A DNA stretch of 64,000 nucleotides from Marasmius tenuissimus (GCA_029532415.1 JAQOTA010000060.1:2790001-2854000), one strand, 5' to 3'; shown: positions 49,601 to 60,837, numbered from the stretch's first letter. Numbers and translations are program-made. Notes: generated by a model from the sequence alone, not told the origin.

Positions 49601-50748
49601 GCAAAGGCGTTTGGGGTATAAATGGACTGTTGAGAAGATGGATTGAGTGCTATAAAGAGGGACTTCGAATCTGGATGCGTCTTGCTTTGGCCTATCGGCC
49701 GTTATCTTAAAGTCTGGGAGAGTTCAGGCTTGGCGGGTTCCATATGCTAATACATGCATGGTATTGGCGATTTTGCGACCTGTATGTAGCATCGTGTACT
49801 ATGAACAAGCCTTTTCGCTACTGTTTCTTTTTTGACGCTGCAAGTACGATCGAACGGTCCGCGATATCCGGGCTGTCCCCGCGCCAAGGGCCGAGGCTTC
49901 TCTTTCAACGTCCATGTTGTACAACATGCAGCCCAAGTTCGTTTTCTCTCCCCTTCCAATCTCTAACTTCGCTGATCACAAGAAAGGGATCCCAAATGAC
50001 CTGGCATCGGATGACTTGATTCGAGTTCCGCGAACTTGAAGAAAAGAGGGCGTCAATCAGAAGGATCACGGATATCATCAGGTAAGTTTTTCGTGGTTTA
50101 CGAGGTACAGAGCTCTTCCTAAAGCGTCCACATTGGATATAGGGTCAGACTCATTAGACGGAGCTGGAAAATTGGGAGTCGCAACAAATTGAAATACGCG
50201 ATGATTGAGGGTACTCAAGGACTCCGCAATGAACCCATTCCCAGCTTGATCATGAACGTTGATGATATTACGGGGAAGGAGCCTTGGGCTTGAATAGAAG
50301 CATGGACTATAATTGGGGAGAAGCTGGCTGTGTATCAATTGAGCTGAGAATCAGTGTCGAGTTGGACTGTGAGTTCAATGACAACCACTTCGATCACTCG
50401 GCGAGTGCCACCAGCTCATATTCATTGATAGCTCGTTATTCCGAAGTTGTACTGAGCACGAAGCGCCTGTTTTGTCTCAAGTATACAGACGAGGTGAGTA
50501 TCTTCTCCTGGTATGGGTTCAAAGCTCAGATACTCAAGCTGTATCACAAGGTTTTATCAATCATTCCCTCCCTCTGACTAGCACCAATCTCTTCGTAATC
50601 CAGCTACCATCTGATCCAGAGTCGTGACGAGCTTAAATTGCACGTACAAGCTGTAGAGGTAGCTGTGTTGACCTCTTCGTTCCTCCCTCCATCATCTCGC
50701 ACCTTCTCTCATTCTTCCACTTTCAACTCCTCACTCTATCTTCGAACC
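46617..50748. other. Decayed duplicated sequence between copies D and E
   Basis: 46690-47140 is related to 27100-27500 and 32600-32930; 47230-47710 to 33000-33560; 47850-48300 to 19560-20000 and 45060-45500; 48200-49560 to 36130-37200 and 34920-35450. 50070-50580 is a degenerate companion-gene segment, sharing a GTAAGTTTTT donor and a GAGCTGGAAAATTGGGA block with the copy upstream of D but with early stops. The 160-codon frame at 48511-48993 has no recognised motif. The last 110 bp are the copy E promoter, closer to that of copy B than to C or D. Confidence 0.45.
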
Positions 50749-53116
50749 ATGTCCACTTACTTCTCCAATGCTCAGGGCACAACGGTGGGGGACCATGCGA
50801 ATTTTCAGACCATCGTTGGAAATCCTACGACAAATCATTACCACAACTCGGAGAGGGACGATCGGGTGACTCTGGTAAGTGTGAGTCCGTGTCATTATCA
50901 GTGTCAGTATTTGACGTTGCTTCTAGCGCGGAAGAACCGTTAGAAAGCTGATCGAAGGCGACATCAATCATCAGCGCGTCCTATCATCCCAAGTCATATG
51001 CGTCAACGTCAAGCCGGACGGGGCATCGACGTCAACGGAGTCGCAGGTTGTCAAGGTCAAGAAAACGGAACAAACAGCCAAGATATATGGGTGTCGGGGA
51101 AAGTTTACGGCGACCAGTTTTGAGCCAGTTGACGAGGAGGATTATGTGAAATTCAAAGAGGTATGTTTCAGCATTTGGCGCGATTGGAATCATCTGACAG
51201 CCAGCTTCAGATAGTAAAGGTGGTTCTTGAGGCGGCAATGTGCGGGCGGTGAGTTGGCATACCGTTTATCTGATGGTCTGTATGATGAAGTGTTACAGGT
51301 CAGCGCTACTCAAACAGGTGTTTGCAGTGGCCGAGTCCGAGAACGCGATGACAATGATTGCGCACGACGGTATGTTTCCTGTTGAGGCTTTTGAGTGTGG
51401 GTGCTAAAAGGCATCAGAACTCGAGGATGGACGCAAATTGTCTAAATGGTACTATCGGGGAAAGGAACAGATTGTATTCTACTACCTAAGTTATACAGTT
51501 GTATGTTCAACCTTTGAGCTTTTTGACCCAGCTGAGGAGTGTCCTTAGGCAGATGCAATCCAGGCTTTGCGCACTGACGAGACTCTGAGGTTTCCGGTGA
51601 GCTGATTATTTCTAGCATTAGATAGTTAATAACACCAAACAGGTCACAAATCGTTGGAGAGATTGGTCGTTCAATGCCAAGAGTCTGGCTTGGCAATACA
51701 ACCCCGCTTCTCTCTGCCTCGATCCACCGACCGAAAATGACCTTCAATCATATCTCTATCCCAATCCACCACTTCGTCAAGACATCCCCCTTCGACACCT
51801 CAATACCGCTGAAATTGTCACCCACGTCGAGGAAAGCTTTGGCGATGTTTTGCATCTAGTTGCGTTATGGGGACAGAGCTGGACCACCGACCTGTCACTC
51901 TATGCCCGGCATGGCCTATTGACGTTCGGCACCATTGTCAACAGAAGAAAACCGGGAATCCTCGCTCACCTTCCTTCCTTCCCTTCTCCCGAGTGGTTTT
52001 GTTATAGCCGCAACCCCAGTGTCAAAGCCAGCCTTTCCGGCTCAGGTGTGTCCACATTTCAACTCCATTTTCTCTTTCAAATTCCTGACTTGCTTAGTGC
52101 CGGGGCGAGTTGACTTCTCATTCCAAAAGACTGGGGATGTCAAAATGAACCTTTATTTTGGCTGGCACATTCCAAAGAAAGACCGCGACCAACTCCGTTG
52201 TGCCTTTGTCTGCCAGTCCCTCTGTTTCTATGATGACTCTGGGAATGTGAGAGATATTGGTGAGTGTTCTTTCACCTATCTCTGCTTTCCTATGTCTGAT
52301 ATTTTCTTCCTCTGAGTATATATTGATCGAGTTGGATTCTACCTCCAAGGTACCTTCTCTAATGACCCCACGACCTGTTCAACACCAACATACCTTTTTG
52401 TCCATCCTCTACCCATGGACTCCATCAACAATCATCCTTGTGTGCACTATCCATTTCCCAAAGAACTATTCTACTGGTCCCATGACCCACAGGGAAGGCA
52501 TGCCATTGCTGAGGAGGACTGGCAAAGATTTGGGATTCCCAAGTTGGACTTGGGCATAAAGGGATTAATTGGATCCTACTGGAAAAAGGAGAGCTACACA
52601 GTTGTTCAAGAGCACCTTAACTCAAGAGGTTATGTCCTGGATGGGAAGCAATATGCTCACAACTATGGACACCCTGAGTTGATTCTTGGTGAGCAATATC
52701 TTTTTTTCTCTGATGTGAATGCTGCCCTGACATTATTTTTCCTTAGCTGATCCTCATGATACAACTAGAATAGAAGAGCTCAGAGACTCAGACCTGCAAC
52801 CCAAGACTTCACTTCCACCTCCACAACTTGCATCCTCTTCAGCACCTTCAGCTGCAGATGCACCTGCAATTAAGTGCAGCAACACAGTGACACCACCAAC
52901 AGTAGGTTTAGTGGCCCATTGGGCCAGACCGGGATTCCCCAATAAATGGTGTATGTATCTCTTCACATCTGAATGTATGAGTCTAGCTTCTGATGTGTAT
53001 ACCCCATAGATAATTTGGTCTTGGAGACTGTAACGGGCCTCTTTTCTACCTCAAGCCAGAAAATGAAAGGGGGAAGTCGAATGCGAAAGAATATAGCTTT
53101 AGCCCAAACTCAGTAG
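50749..53116 (+). CDS. Array family gene, copy E, with a transposon-derived C-terminus
   Basis: Exons 50749-50874, 50927-51160, 51211-51248, 51299-51369, 51418-51500, 51549-51596, 51643-52045, 52098-52259, 52317-52688, 52747-52950 and 53010-53116 stay in frame, giving about 615 residues. The N-terminal motif (YFSNAQGTTVGDHANFQTIV) is identical to that of copy A, while exon 2 onward (KIYGCRGKF, VLEAAMCGR) matches C and D. Homology to the other copies ends after the codons for LVLET at 53028; the frame then runs about 29 codons into foreign sequence to TAG 53114-53116, replacing the conserved tail. A TAA at 51405 lies inside intron 4 and is therefore harmless. The exon 9 acceptor is GAG, as in D. 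CpG is nearly absent from the last two full exons. Whether this chimeric protein is made is unknown. Confidence 0.6.
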
Positions 53117-53962
53117 ATCCTCTGACTGGTTTAAACATATGGACACATTCTACAGTGCAATGTAGACACCTGGGATTGCTGATCAAAGGTGTTTTTGCTG
53201 GGTTGGACCTGACCAGGAGCAATGTGGTGTAATGTTCCTTTTATTTTCCATTAACACTAGCTGTTGGACCCATAGCCACACCCATCAACCCCTTCCTACC
53301 ACGCCAAACTCCATAACTCAGAGGATCCCACCCCTACATCATGTGTGATAACCCCAAGTGCCCACAATCACTTCTAGTGCCCAACACCATACAACCTGAC
53401 AAGACACTCTTCCCTTTCTCCCCTCCAGATATGTCCCCTTGATAAGACCCCATATACCAGCATAACAACCACACAGGCCTACTCAGTGCAGTCTCTCACA
53501 ACCACCCACCAAGTCTATACCATCCTGAGCACATTCACTTTACCTTCAACTTGGTCATATCCGGTCCCAAGGGACAACCCAATCACATATTGTACTTTAC
53601 TCAAACTTCCTTTTGGACTTCTGGACTTCTGATACTCATAATACATACATGGTAATGTCTGGGACCCAATAATCCGATCCTGAGACCGATATAAGCTAGC
53701 TAGAAATACCATGTATGTTAGTTTACAACTTAGCTGTTATATCTACTTCTCTTGCTCTCTTCATTGTCTCTATCACAACCAACAACTCCAAAGCCCACAG
53801 GTGTGCTTTGGTCCAAACCAGTTGTACTGGCCTTTTCTTTGCTATTTAGGCTGCAGGATTGCACCTTTGCAGTTGCAACTGTGACCAGCAGAGCAACAAG
53901 GAGGAGTCCAAGGAGATAACTGAGGTAGAGAGACCAAAGAAGTTGAAGTCCAGAATGGGGAC
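53029..53962. mobile_element. CpG-poor element fragment abutting copy E
   Basis: Homology to the array gene stops at 53028 and a foreign sequence begins TGTAACGGGCC at 53029, a start typical of fungal LTRs. No coding frame is seen over 934 bp. The copia element is inserted at its right edge. I found no matching second LTR or target-site duplication in the window, so the element type is open; it may be a truncated LTR element split by the copia insertion. CpG dinucleotides are rare (roughly seven in 934 bp). Confidence 0.45.
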
Positions 53963-54220
53963 TGTTGAATCTGGACTCCTGGATATATGGACCGTTGTAT
54001 CGGGCCGCATCTATGCTTCAATTGTTTCACTATGATCTATGCTATTCCTAGTCACTCCCGTTATAGTAGCTACAGCCACCTCTGTATAGTATATAAGTAG
54101 CTCTGTATCTACATGCAATCCCAGTACTTTTACTACTCTCGTTGCTGCCTCTAAGCCTATCTCCAGGTGAGCTAGTCTGTTCCATGCTGCCACTGCGTGG
54201 GCAGGACCTCTGCCTCAACA
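53963..54220 (+). repeat. 5' LTR of the copia element
   Basis: 258 bp, TG...CA termini. A TATA-type run (GTATAGTATATAAG) lies near 54085-54098 in both LTRs. It is about 96-97 percent identical to 60838-61095. Confidence 0.93.
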
Positions 54221-54232
54221 GGTTATGGGCCC
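54221..54232 (+). other. Probable primer binding site
   Basis: GGTTATGGGCCC directly follows the 5' LTR. It is nearly complementary to the anticodon arm of an initiator Met tRNA (tRNA reads GGGCUCAUAACC), the internal-fragment priming known for Drosophila copia, rather than to a tRNA 3' end. Confidence 0.5.
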
Positions 54233-54815
54233 TGGTGCCCTATCGATGTGCCCTGCGATGGCAGCTCTCTAGGATGTACACCTTTACTGTGTGCTGCCTA
54301 TGATGATGCGCTATTGTGGTCGTTGCACTCGATAACCATCGTGACCGCTTAATCACTGTCATGATGGGCAGACTGTTAACACCGGTTCTGGACCTGTGAA
54401 GTCGACATCTTCATTGATGTTTGACAATGGTGGACTGTGTCCTCAATAATGATTGATGGCTATTGCTGTTGACTTTGCAGTGATTTCTTTTATCATTGCC
54501 TATGATGATGAACCTATGCTGATCGTGATGAGCCGACATGATGCCTAGCGCAGAGGACTACAACATGGCTACACTACTACTTACCAGAGAGAAGTTTAGA
54601 GAGGTAGAGGCGAGACGGAGAAGCTCAAGCACACTGTAGATTTAGGTAGAGAACTACGAGCTTATATACATGTAGAGACAATAGTAGATACCATATAAGG
54701 ACAACAATAGAAATTGTACATATGAGCATAATGAACAATAGACAATGGAACAATAGTGAATGCATTGTCCCGCATAATACAATGGCAGGAAGTATGAACC
54801 AGGACTTCGGATATA

Positions 54816-55529
54816 TGTTACATCCATGCCGGTTCCGGGGTTTCCGAAGGCCTCTATCCACCTTCCGGAGATTCCGATACTCGGAATCTACTTTATGTTT
54901 CTCTTTATTTCACGATCCTTTCCGGAACATGACTTCGGATTCCGACGTCGTGTCCCCGGTACTTACGGATCGGAGATACATATTCACCGTTCATCTCCGA
55001 GTAGAACGTATACTCTACATTCCGACATTCCGCTCTCCATTCTATCATGACTCATCCCGTACATTCCATTCTGACACTTCATTTCCGATTCATCTCCGAC
55101 TCCGGGACTTCACCCTCCGTCTCGGATTCCGTACTGTACATACATTCTCTCCCGCTCTTGACTCACCTTCGGTACTACGATCGCCGGAACCCCTTCGGAG
55201 CTCTCGGAGATCGATACATATATAAGCTAGATACTTCACGACTTGTATTCCTCAGAATTAAAATCAACTTGGTTTCCGTTTATCTCATTCGTCTCATTCC
55301 GTCTCTTTATCTCTATCTCCTCTTCATCTTTATCTTCCTTTCCTTCTGGTCAAGGACAACTCAACTCAACGGTGTCGTTGGCGAAACCTTTGACTATTGT
55401 CCAGCCATCCGTTCGGCCTTCTGGTCGTCGGAATCTCTCCAACTCCAACTGGTCCATTCCGGCACGTCGGCTTCCGTTCTCTTCTGCTCAGACCTCCGTC
55501 CGAGCTGTCATATCCGCACGATCCTAACA
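54816..55529. mobile_element. Solo LTR nested in the copia leader
   Basis: 714 bp with perfect 5-bp inverted termini TGTTA...TAACA and a perfect 5-bp target-site duplication ATATA at 54811-54815 and 55530-55534. A TATATAAG box near 55218-55226 and a pyrimidine-rich stretch after it (55290-55350) match LTR promoter layout. The U3 part (54830-55200) is packed with TTCCG/CGGAA-type words. It has no internal coding region, so it is the recombined remnant of a second retrotransposon family, younger than its host. Confidence 0.8.
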
Positions 55530-55594
55530 ATATACCGGGATCTAATTATAGTCCACAGATTCAACAGATCGTTGTTTTATTACTCCAGATTGCT

Positions 55595-58500
55595 ATGGCT
55601 CCTGTTATGTCTACCCTCATTCCCACTGTTGAGGTCTTCAGCGGTGTCAACTGGTGCAAGTGGTCCAAGGGTCTTGGTACCTATGCCATGATCAACAAGT
55701 TCTATGACCACTACACCAACAACGATCCTGAACCTGATGAACCTGAGAAACCTACCGAACCTACTTGACCTAAAGCAACTACTCGTACTGTCACTGTTGC
55801 TGCTACAGCTACAACTGAAGCAACTACACGTATGGAGATAGTCTCTCCTACTGACACACAGATGCAGCAGTATACTACGGATCTTGAGCAGTATGCTAAG
55901 GATTTGGAGAAGTATGAGAAGGACCTCATCAGGTACGACAAGGAGAATCGACATTGGAAGAAGTATGAATTCAAGGCCATGGGTGCACTATGTGCCACCA
56001 CCACCTTTGCCATGCAGAGTATTATCGAGGATGATGATACAACTTGGAACACTTGGGAGAAGATCAAGGCTTGTTATGGCCAACAGACTTCTGTCTCTGT
56101 TTGGGCGGACTTCAAGTCCATTATGGAATTCCGTCTGTCTAGTGGAAACCCCATTCCAGAAATAGCTTGACTTGAACTCCTCTTTGGACAGCTTCATGAA
56201 GCCGATATCGGTCTCCCTGATCTAATCAAAGCCATGCTCCTCCTCTCTGTTCTACCACAGGGCTGGTCAAATGCTCGCGAATTTGTTACCAATGGTAACT
56301 CACCAGCTGATCTTACTTTCGAAGTGGCTCGTGATTCTGTCATTAACCACTACGAAGCTTGGAAACCTGCTCCTCTTGCATCACACATCTCTTCTGTTAA
56401 GAAGAAGGACAAGGACCTGAAGTTCAACCAACAGTCCAATCCTCCTTCATTGTCGCCTAACAATAACAACCAGTCCAAGAACAACAACGACCAGAAGAAG
56501 AAGAACAAGCAACGTGGCAGGAAGAAGAAGGGTGATTCTCAGGACAACAAGGGTGACTCCTCTCACAAGGGTCATTCTCATATTGCGTCCCTCGCTCATT
56601 TGTCCATCTCCACACCCCCCATCGTTCCTGATACTCCATCTGTCGTACATCCCGCGGACCGATCCCGGGATCCACTCCACATGCAGCATTTCTTGGGTGC
56701 TACCTTGGGTGGTACTGTTTTTGAGAATGCTCAGGCTGCTCGCAGTCTTGCCGATTGTCTTGGTGTTCCCAAGTATACCCACGTCCTTGAACCTATGGAA
56801 CAGGGATATGTGGCTGCTTCCTCTTCCTCTTTGAAGCATTGTATTGATGGTCCCTCCTCCACTGCTCCACCTGCAAAGCGTGCTAAGAGCGTTGAGAAGG
56901 TTTACGACCTCTATGATTCCTTCTATGAGGACTCCGACTCTGAGCGTGAAGATTGTATCGCGTTGAATGCTGTTAACAATTCCTTGCGTATGGAGATTGC
57001 AAGTGGAAGTGCCATGGACGTTGACAGCGAGATTGCAGATGCTGCTGGTTTTTCTGACGATGTTGAGTACGATTCTGTCTCCATCGGATCTGAGGAATCT
57101 GACGGTGACAGGCAAGTGCCTTATCTCAGTCTTTCTTCTAACACTGATATGAACCTACAGTGCACCGCTCTATTAGACGCTTCTAAACGTAGTAGTTCGA
57201 GTATTGTGTCCTGTATGAAATTTGCACAATATATTGGTGATCACTTTGCCACATGTGCAAATTGTAAGGGAAACAAGGCAACTGGAAGCTTGCAAGAGTG
57301 GATCGTCGATTCAGGTGCTTCATCGCACTTCACTTATGATCTCGAAGATTTTGCCGAGTATGAACCCATGAACAATGGACCATAGCTAACTACTGCACAG
57401 AAGGACAACCCTATCCAAATCAAGGGAAAAGGGACTGTGTTCATCTCTCATTCTGTTGAAGGATCTGACGGTCGAATGGAGGAACACATTACACGACTCT
57501 ATCCTATCTATTATGTTCCACTTCTATCAATTCGACTTCTCTCGCTTGGAGAATTCTTGCAAGGTGGTCTGCAAGGACATGGATTGTCTAGCAAATTGGC
57601 TTTTTATAATAAGGGTTGACACCAGTCATTGGTATCTTACCTGCTCACGCCTGGTCAAACCATTTTTTGGGTTAGCTTGCAGAAAGCTTCTGCTCGTAGC
57701 TTAATGGCCAAGTCAACGATGGATAACATTGACTACAAGGTTCTACACAGACATTTCGGACATTGTTCAAACAAGGCTCTGGATAAAGCTTGGAAGCATA
57801 CTAAGAACTTCCCAGAATTCAACCGAAAACCGAAGAAAACCCAATTATGCCGAGGATGTGCAGAAGGAAAAATGCACTCCAGATTGTTCCCTGACTCCAC
57901 TACCCGTGCCTCAAAACCCTTTGAGAAAATTCACTCCGACCTCAAACAATTCCCCACTGAGTCGTACCACAAATACAAATGGTATATGTCGTTTGTCGAC
58001 GACTGCACTTCACATGGCTGGACAATGCTCATGAGACGCAAATCTGATTCTATCAAGATGCTCCGTGACTTTATTGCTATGGTGAAGGTGCAATTTGGTG
58101 TTGACATTAAGGAATGGATGTCCAATGGAGGGGGAGAGTACAAATCACATGTCTTCCATGATGTACTAAAGGAGCACAGTATCAAAATTCTGACCAGCAT
58201 TCCATATACGCCGGAACAGAATGGTCGTGCAGAAAGGTTCAATCGGACCATTGTCGAGAAAGCTCAAGCTCTTCGCTTTGATGCTTGTCTTCCACCTTCT
58301 TGGTGGGAATTCTGTGTGTTGCACGCTGCTGCACTTCACAATCAGACGCCGTCCCAGTGTTTACGTTGGTTGACCCTGCATGAGAAGTTGCATGCCAGTG
58401 CACCGGATGTTTCGGATCTCTGAGTATTCGGATGTGCAGTGTATGTGTTTATTCCGGAAAAGCGTTGAGTTAACAAGTTATCTCTGTGTTCGGAACTGAT

Positions 58501-60796
58501 GACCTTCATTGGTTTTCAGGAAGGCATGAAAGGATATGTCTTCATGAAGATGTCCAAGAATACTATCTTCAAAAGCACTACAGCTCTGTTCAATGAAAAC
58601 TTGTTCCCGAAGTGTTCTGATAAGAAACCTTGTGGCTTTACCCCGGTGGGTGAAATCCCTGGAATACCGCCGGTATTGGGTGAAAATCCCAACTTCTCTT
58701 CGGATAGTGATGATGATTCGTCTGATGATGATCTTCATCCTCCCGAGAACCTTCCAAAGCAATCGGAATCTCCACATGACGATGATGGAGATGGTACTGT
58801 ACCTCAGGGTGAACGTCAACGTCCTGATCCTGATCCTCCATTCCAGCCTCCCAGGCCACCTACACCAGTGGGTGGTAAAGAGCAGTCTCCGCCGCCAAGG
58901 CGTTCAGGCAGGAAACGGATGGGTACTAAGCAACCTGATAACATATTTGGTGAACAACGAGACCCAAATAATCCCTGGTGCATTGTGCATGATATGGAGA
59001 AAAATTCTACATGGAGAGATGCCACGGGTGATAGAGAACCCATGGATCCACCTACTACTCGTAGGAGAGGCAGACCTAGAAAGGTTCCTGGGACTAATCG
59101 TGCCAGTCTGTCTACCATGTGTAACTCCAGGGGGAGTCAGCCCAATAGCTTAGTGCAACAATTATCCCAGGAAGGGGGAGTAGGTTTCGTGATTTATCTG
59201 TTAAATTGGGCAGTTCCCATTCACAATGACCTCACCGATATGTCTAACGTTCGAGAGTGGACTCTCCGTGACATACTGAAGCTGCCAACTGAGCAGCAGA
59301 GAGAATGGAAGGCCGCTTGCCGCGATGAACTAGAGGCTCTTCACAAGCACAAGGTCTTCAAATTGGTTGACCTACCTAAAGGTCGCAAGGTTGTCAAAAA
59401 CAGATGGGTGTTTGACGTCAAGTCAGACGGTCGAAAGAAAGCTCGACTTGTTGCCAAGGGTTTCTCTCAGGTCGAAGGAGTCGATTTTGATGAGATCTTC
59501 TCACCAGTTGTACGGTTTGAAACTGTACGGATGATGCTCGCACTTGTAGCTCTCAAAAACTGGCACATTCAGGCATTGGATGTGAAGAACGCCTTCCTTT
59601 ATGGCGAACTTAAAGAAGAGATCTATATGGATCAACCTGAAGGTTTCAAGGTTAAGGGTCAGGAAGGCAAAGTCTATCGCCTTCGCCGTGCATTATATGG
59701 ACTGAAGCAAGCCGCTCTTGAGTGGTGGCATGCCCTCAGCTTGTCTATGGAAGTAATGGGCTTTAAACGCTTAACTTCTAATGCAGGTCTCTTCATCTGC
59801 AAAGACCATGAGACTGGTGAAGAATGTATTGCTTTGATCTATGTTGACGATGCATTATTCCTTGGACCCAACAAAGCCTTTGTCGAAAAGAAGAAAGCCG
59901 AGTTTATGGCTCGTTGGGAATGCCGTGATCCTGGAGAAGTCAAAGAGTTCCTGCGCATGCGTATTCGTCGCAAAGGCCGTAAAATCCTTCTTGACCAGAC
60001 CGACTACTTGAAGAAGGTCTTGAAGCAATTTGGCATGCAGAATGCAAAAGCAGCTGATACTCCTCTTCCTGCCGGCTATATTCCACAACCCAACGAAGGT
60101 CCTGTTGATCCCGAACGTCGTGCTCGATATCAATCAGTGATTGGATCGCTTCTGTATATCATGCTTGGCACTCATCCAGATATTGCCTATGCTATTACAA
60201 AGCTTTCTCAATTCTCTGCTAATCCATCGGAGGATCACCTGAAGAAGGCACTTTATATTTGCCGCTATCTTGCAGGAACTCCAGACTATGCATTGGTCTA
60301 TGATGGAGCCTCTGACGGAGGTTTACTAGCATTCACTGATTCTGATTGGGCTGCTGATCCTGTCAAGCGTCGGTCGATCACGGGCTATTTCTTCAAATTG
60401 GCAGGTGGCATCTTCTGTTGGCAATCACACGCCCAGAACACTGTTGCGCTTTCATCCACTGAAGCTGAATACATGGCGCTATCCGACTGTAGTCGTCAAG
60501 CTGTGTGGATTCGACAGTTACTCTCTGAACTAGGGATTGATATGACTCCCGTACCCATATGTGGAGATAATCAAGGCTCGATTTTCATTGCCTCCAATCC
60601 AGTTCAAGAACGTCACACCAAACACATTGATATTCGCTACCATTACATTCGCGAATGTGTTTCAGACCGCAAGGTTGATCTTTTCTTTATTGATGGTGCC
60701 TACAATCCTGCAGACATGTTTACCAAGAATTTGGGTCATGTCAAGTTCTCCACTTTTAGAGAACATCTTGGACTTGAATTTTATTCGTCCAAATAG
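55595..60796 (+). pseudogene. Copia Gag-Pol polyprotein, single frame with six stops
   Basis: One reading frame runs from the ATG at 55595 to the TAG that ends at 60796 with no frameshift. It is interrupted by TGA at 55766, 56168, 57617, 58421 and 58466 and TAG at 57383. Visible domains: Gag with a Lys/Asn-rich basic tail (to about 56550); protease active site IVDSGASSHF near 57305; GAG-pre-integrase HRHFGH and CRGCAEGKMH near 57750-57870; integrase core HSDL, NGGGEY and NGRAERFNR (57930-58260); reverse transcriptase RLVAKGFSQ, DVKNAFLYGELKEEIYM and YVDDALFL (near 59840); RNase H FTDSDWAAD, SSTEAEYMAL and GDNQGS (60330-60580). The second integrase Asp (normally SDNGGEY) reads SNGGGEY, so the integrase is probably dead apart from the stops. 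The RT/RNase H half (58499-60796) is open. Confidence 0.92.
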
Positions 60797-60826
60797 ACAC
60801 TTCGTGCTCTACTTGTGCCGCACTTA

Positions 60827-60837
60827 GCGAGGGGGAG
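60827..60837 (+). other. Polypurine tract
   Basis: AGCGAGGGGGAG, purines with a single C, lies immediately before the 3' LTR, where plus-strand DNA synthesis of LTR elements starts. Confidence 0.7.

Noticed and set aside
51405..51407. TAA apparently truncating copy E in exon 4
   Set aside because: All five copies have a good donor after the MIAHD codons and a CAG or TAG acceptor 48-60 nt later that restores the frame (EL-x-x). The TAA lies inside this intron.
55397..55594. In-frame extension of copia Gag upstream of 55595
   Set aside because: The open stretch lies mostly inside the nested solo LTR, so it cannot be the original Gag start; the ATG at 55595 follows the LTR.
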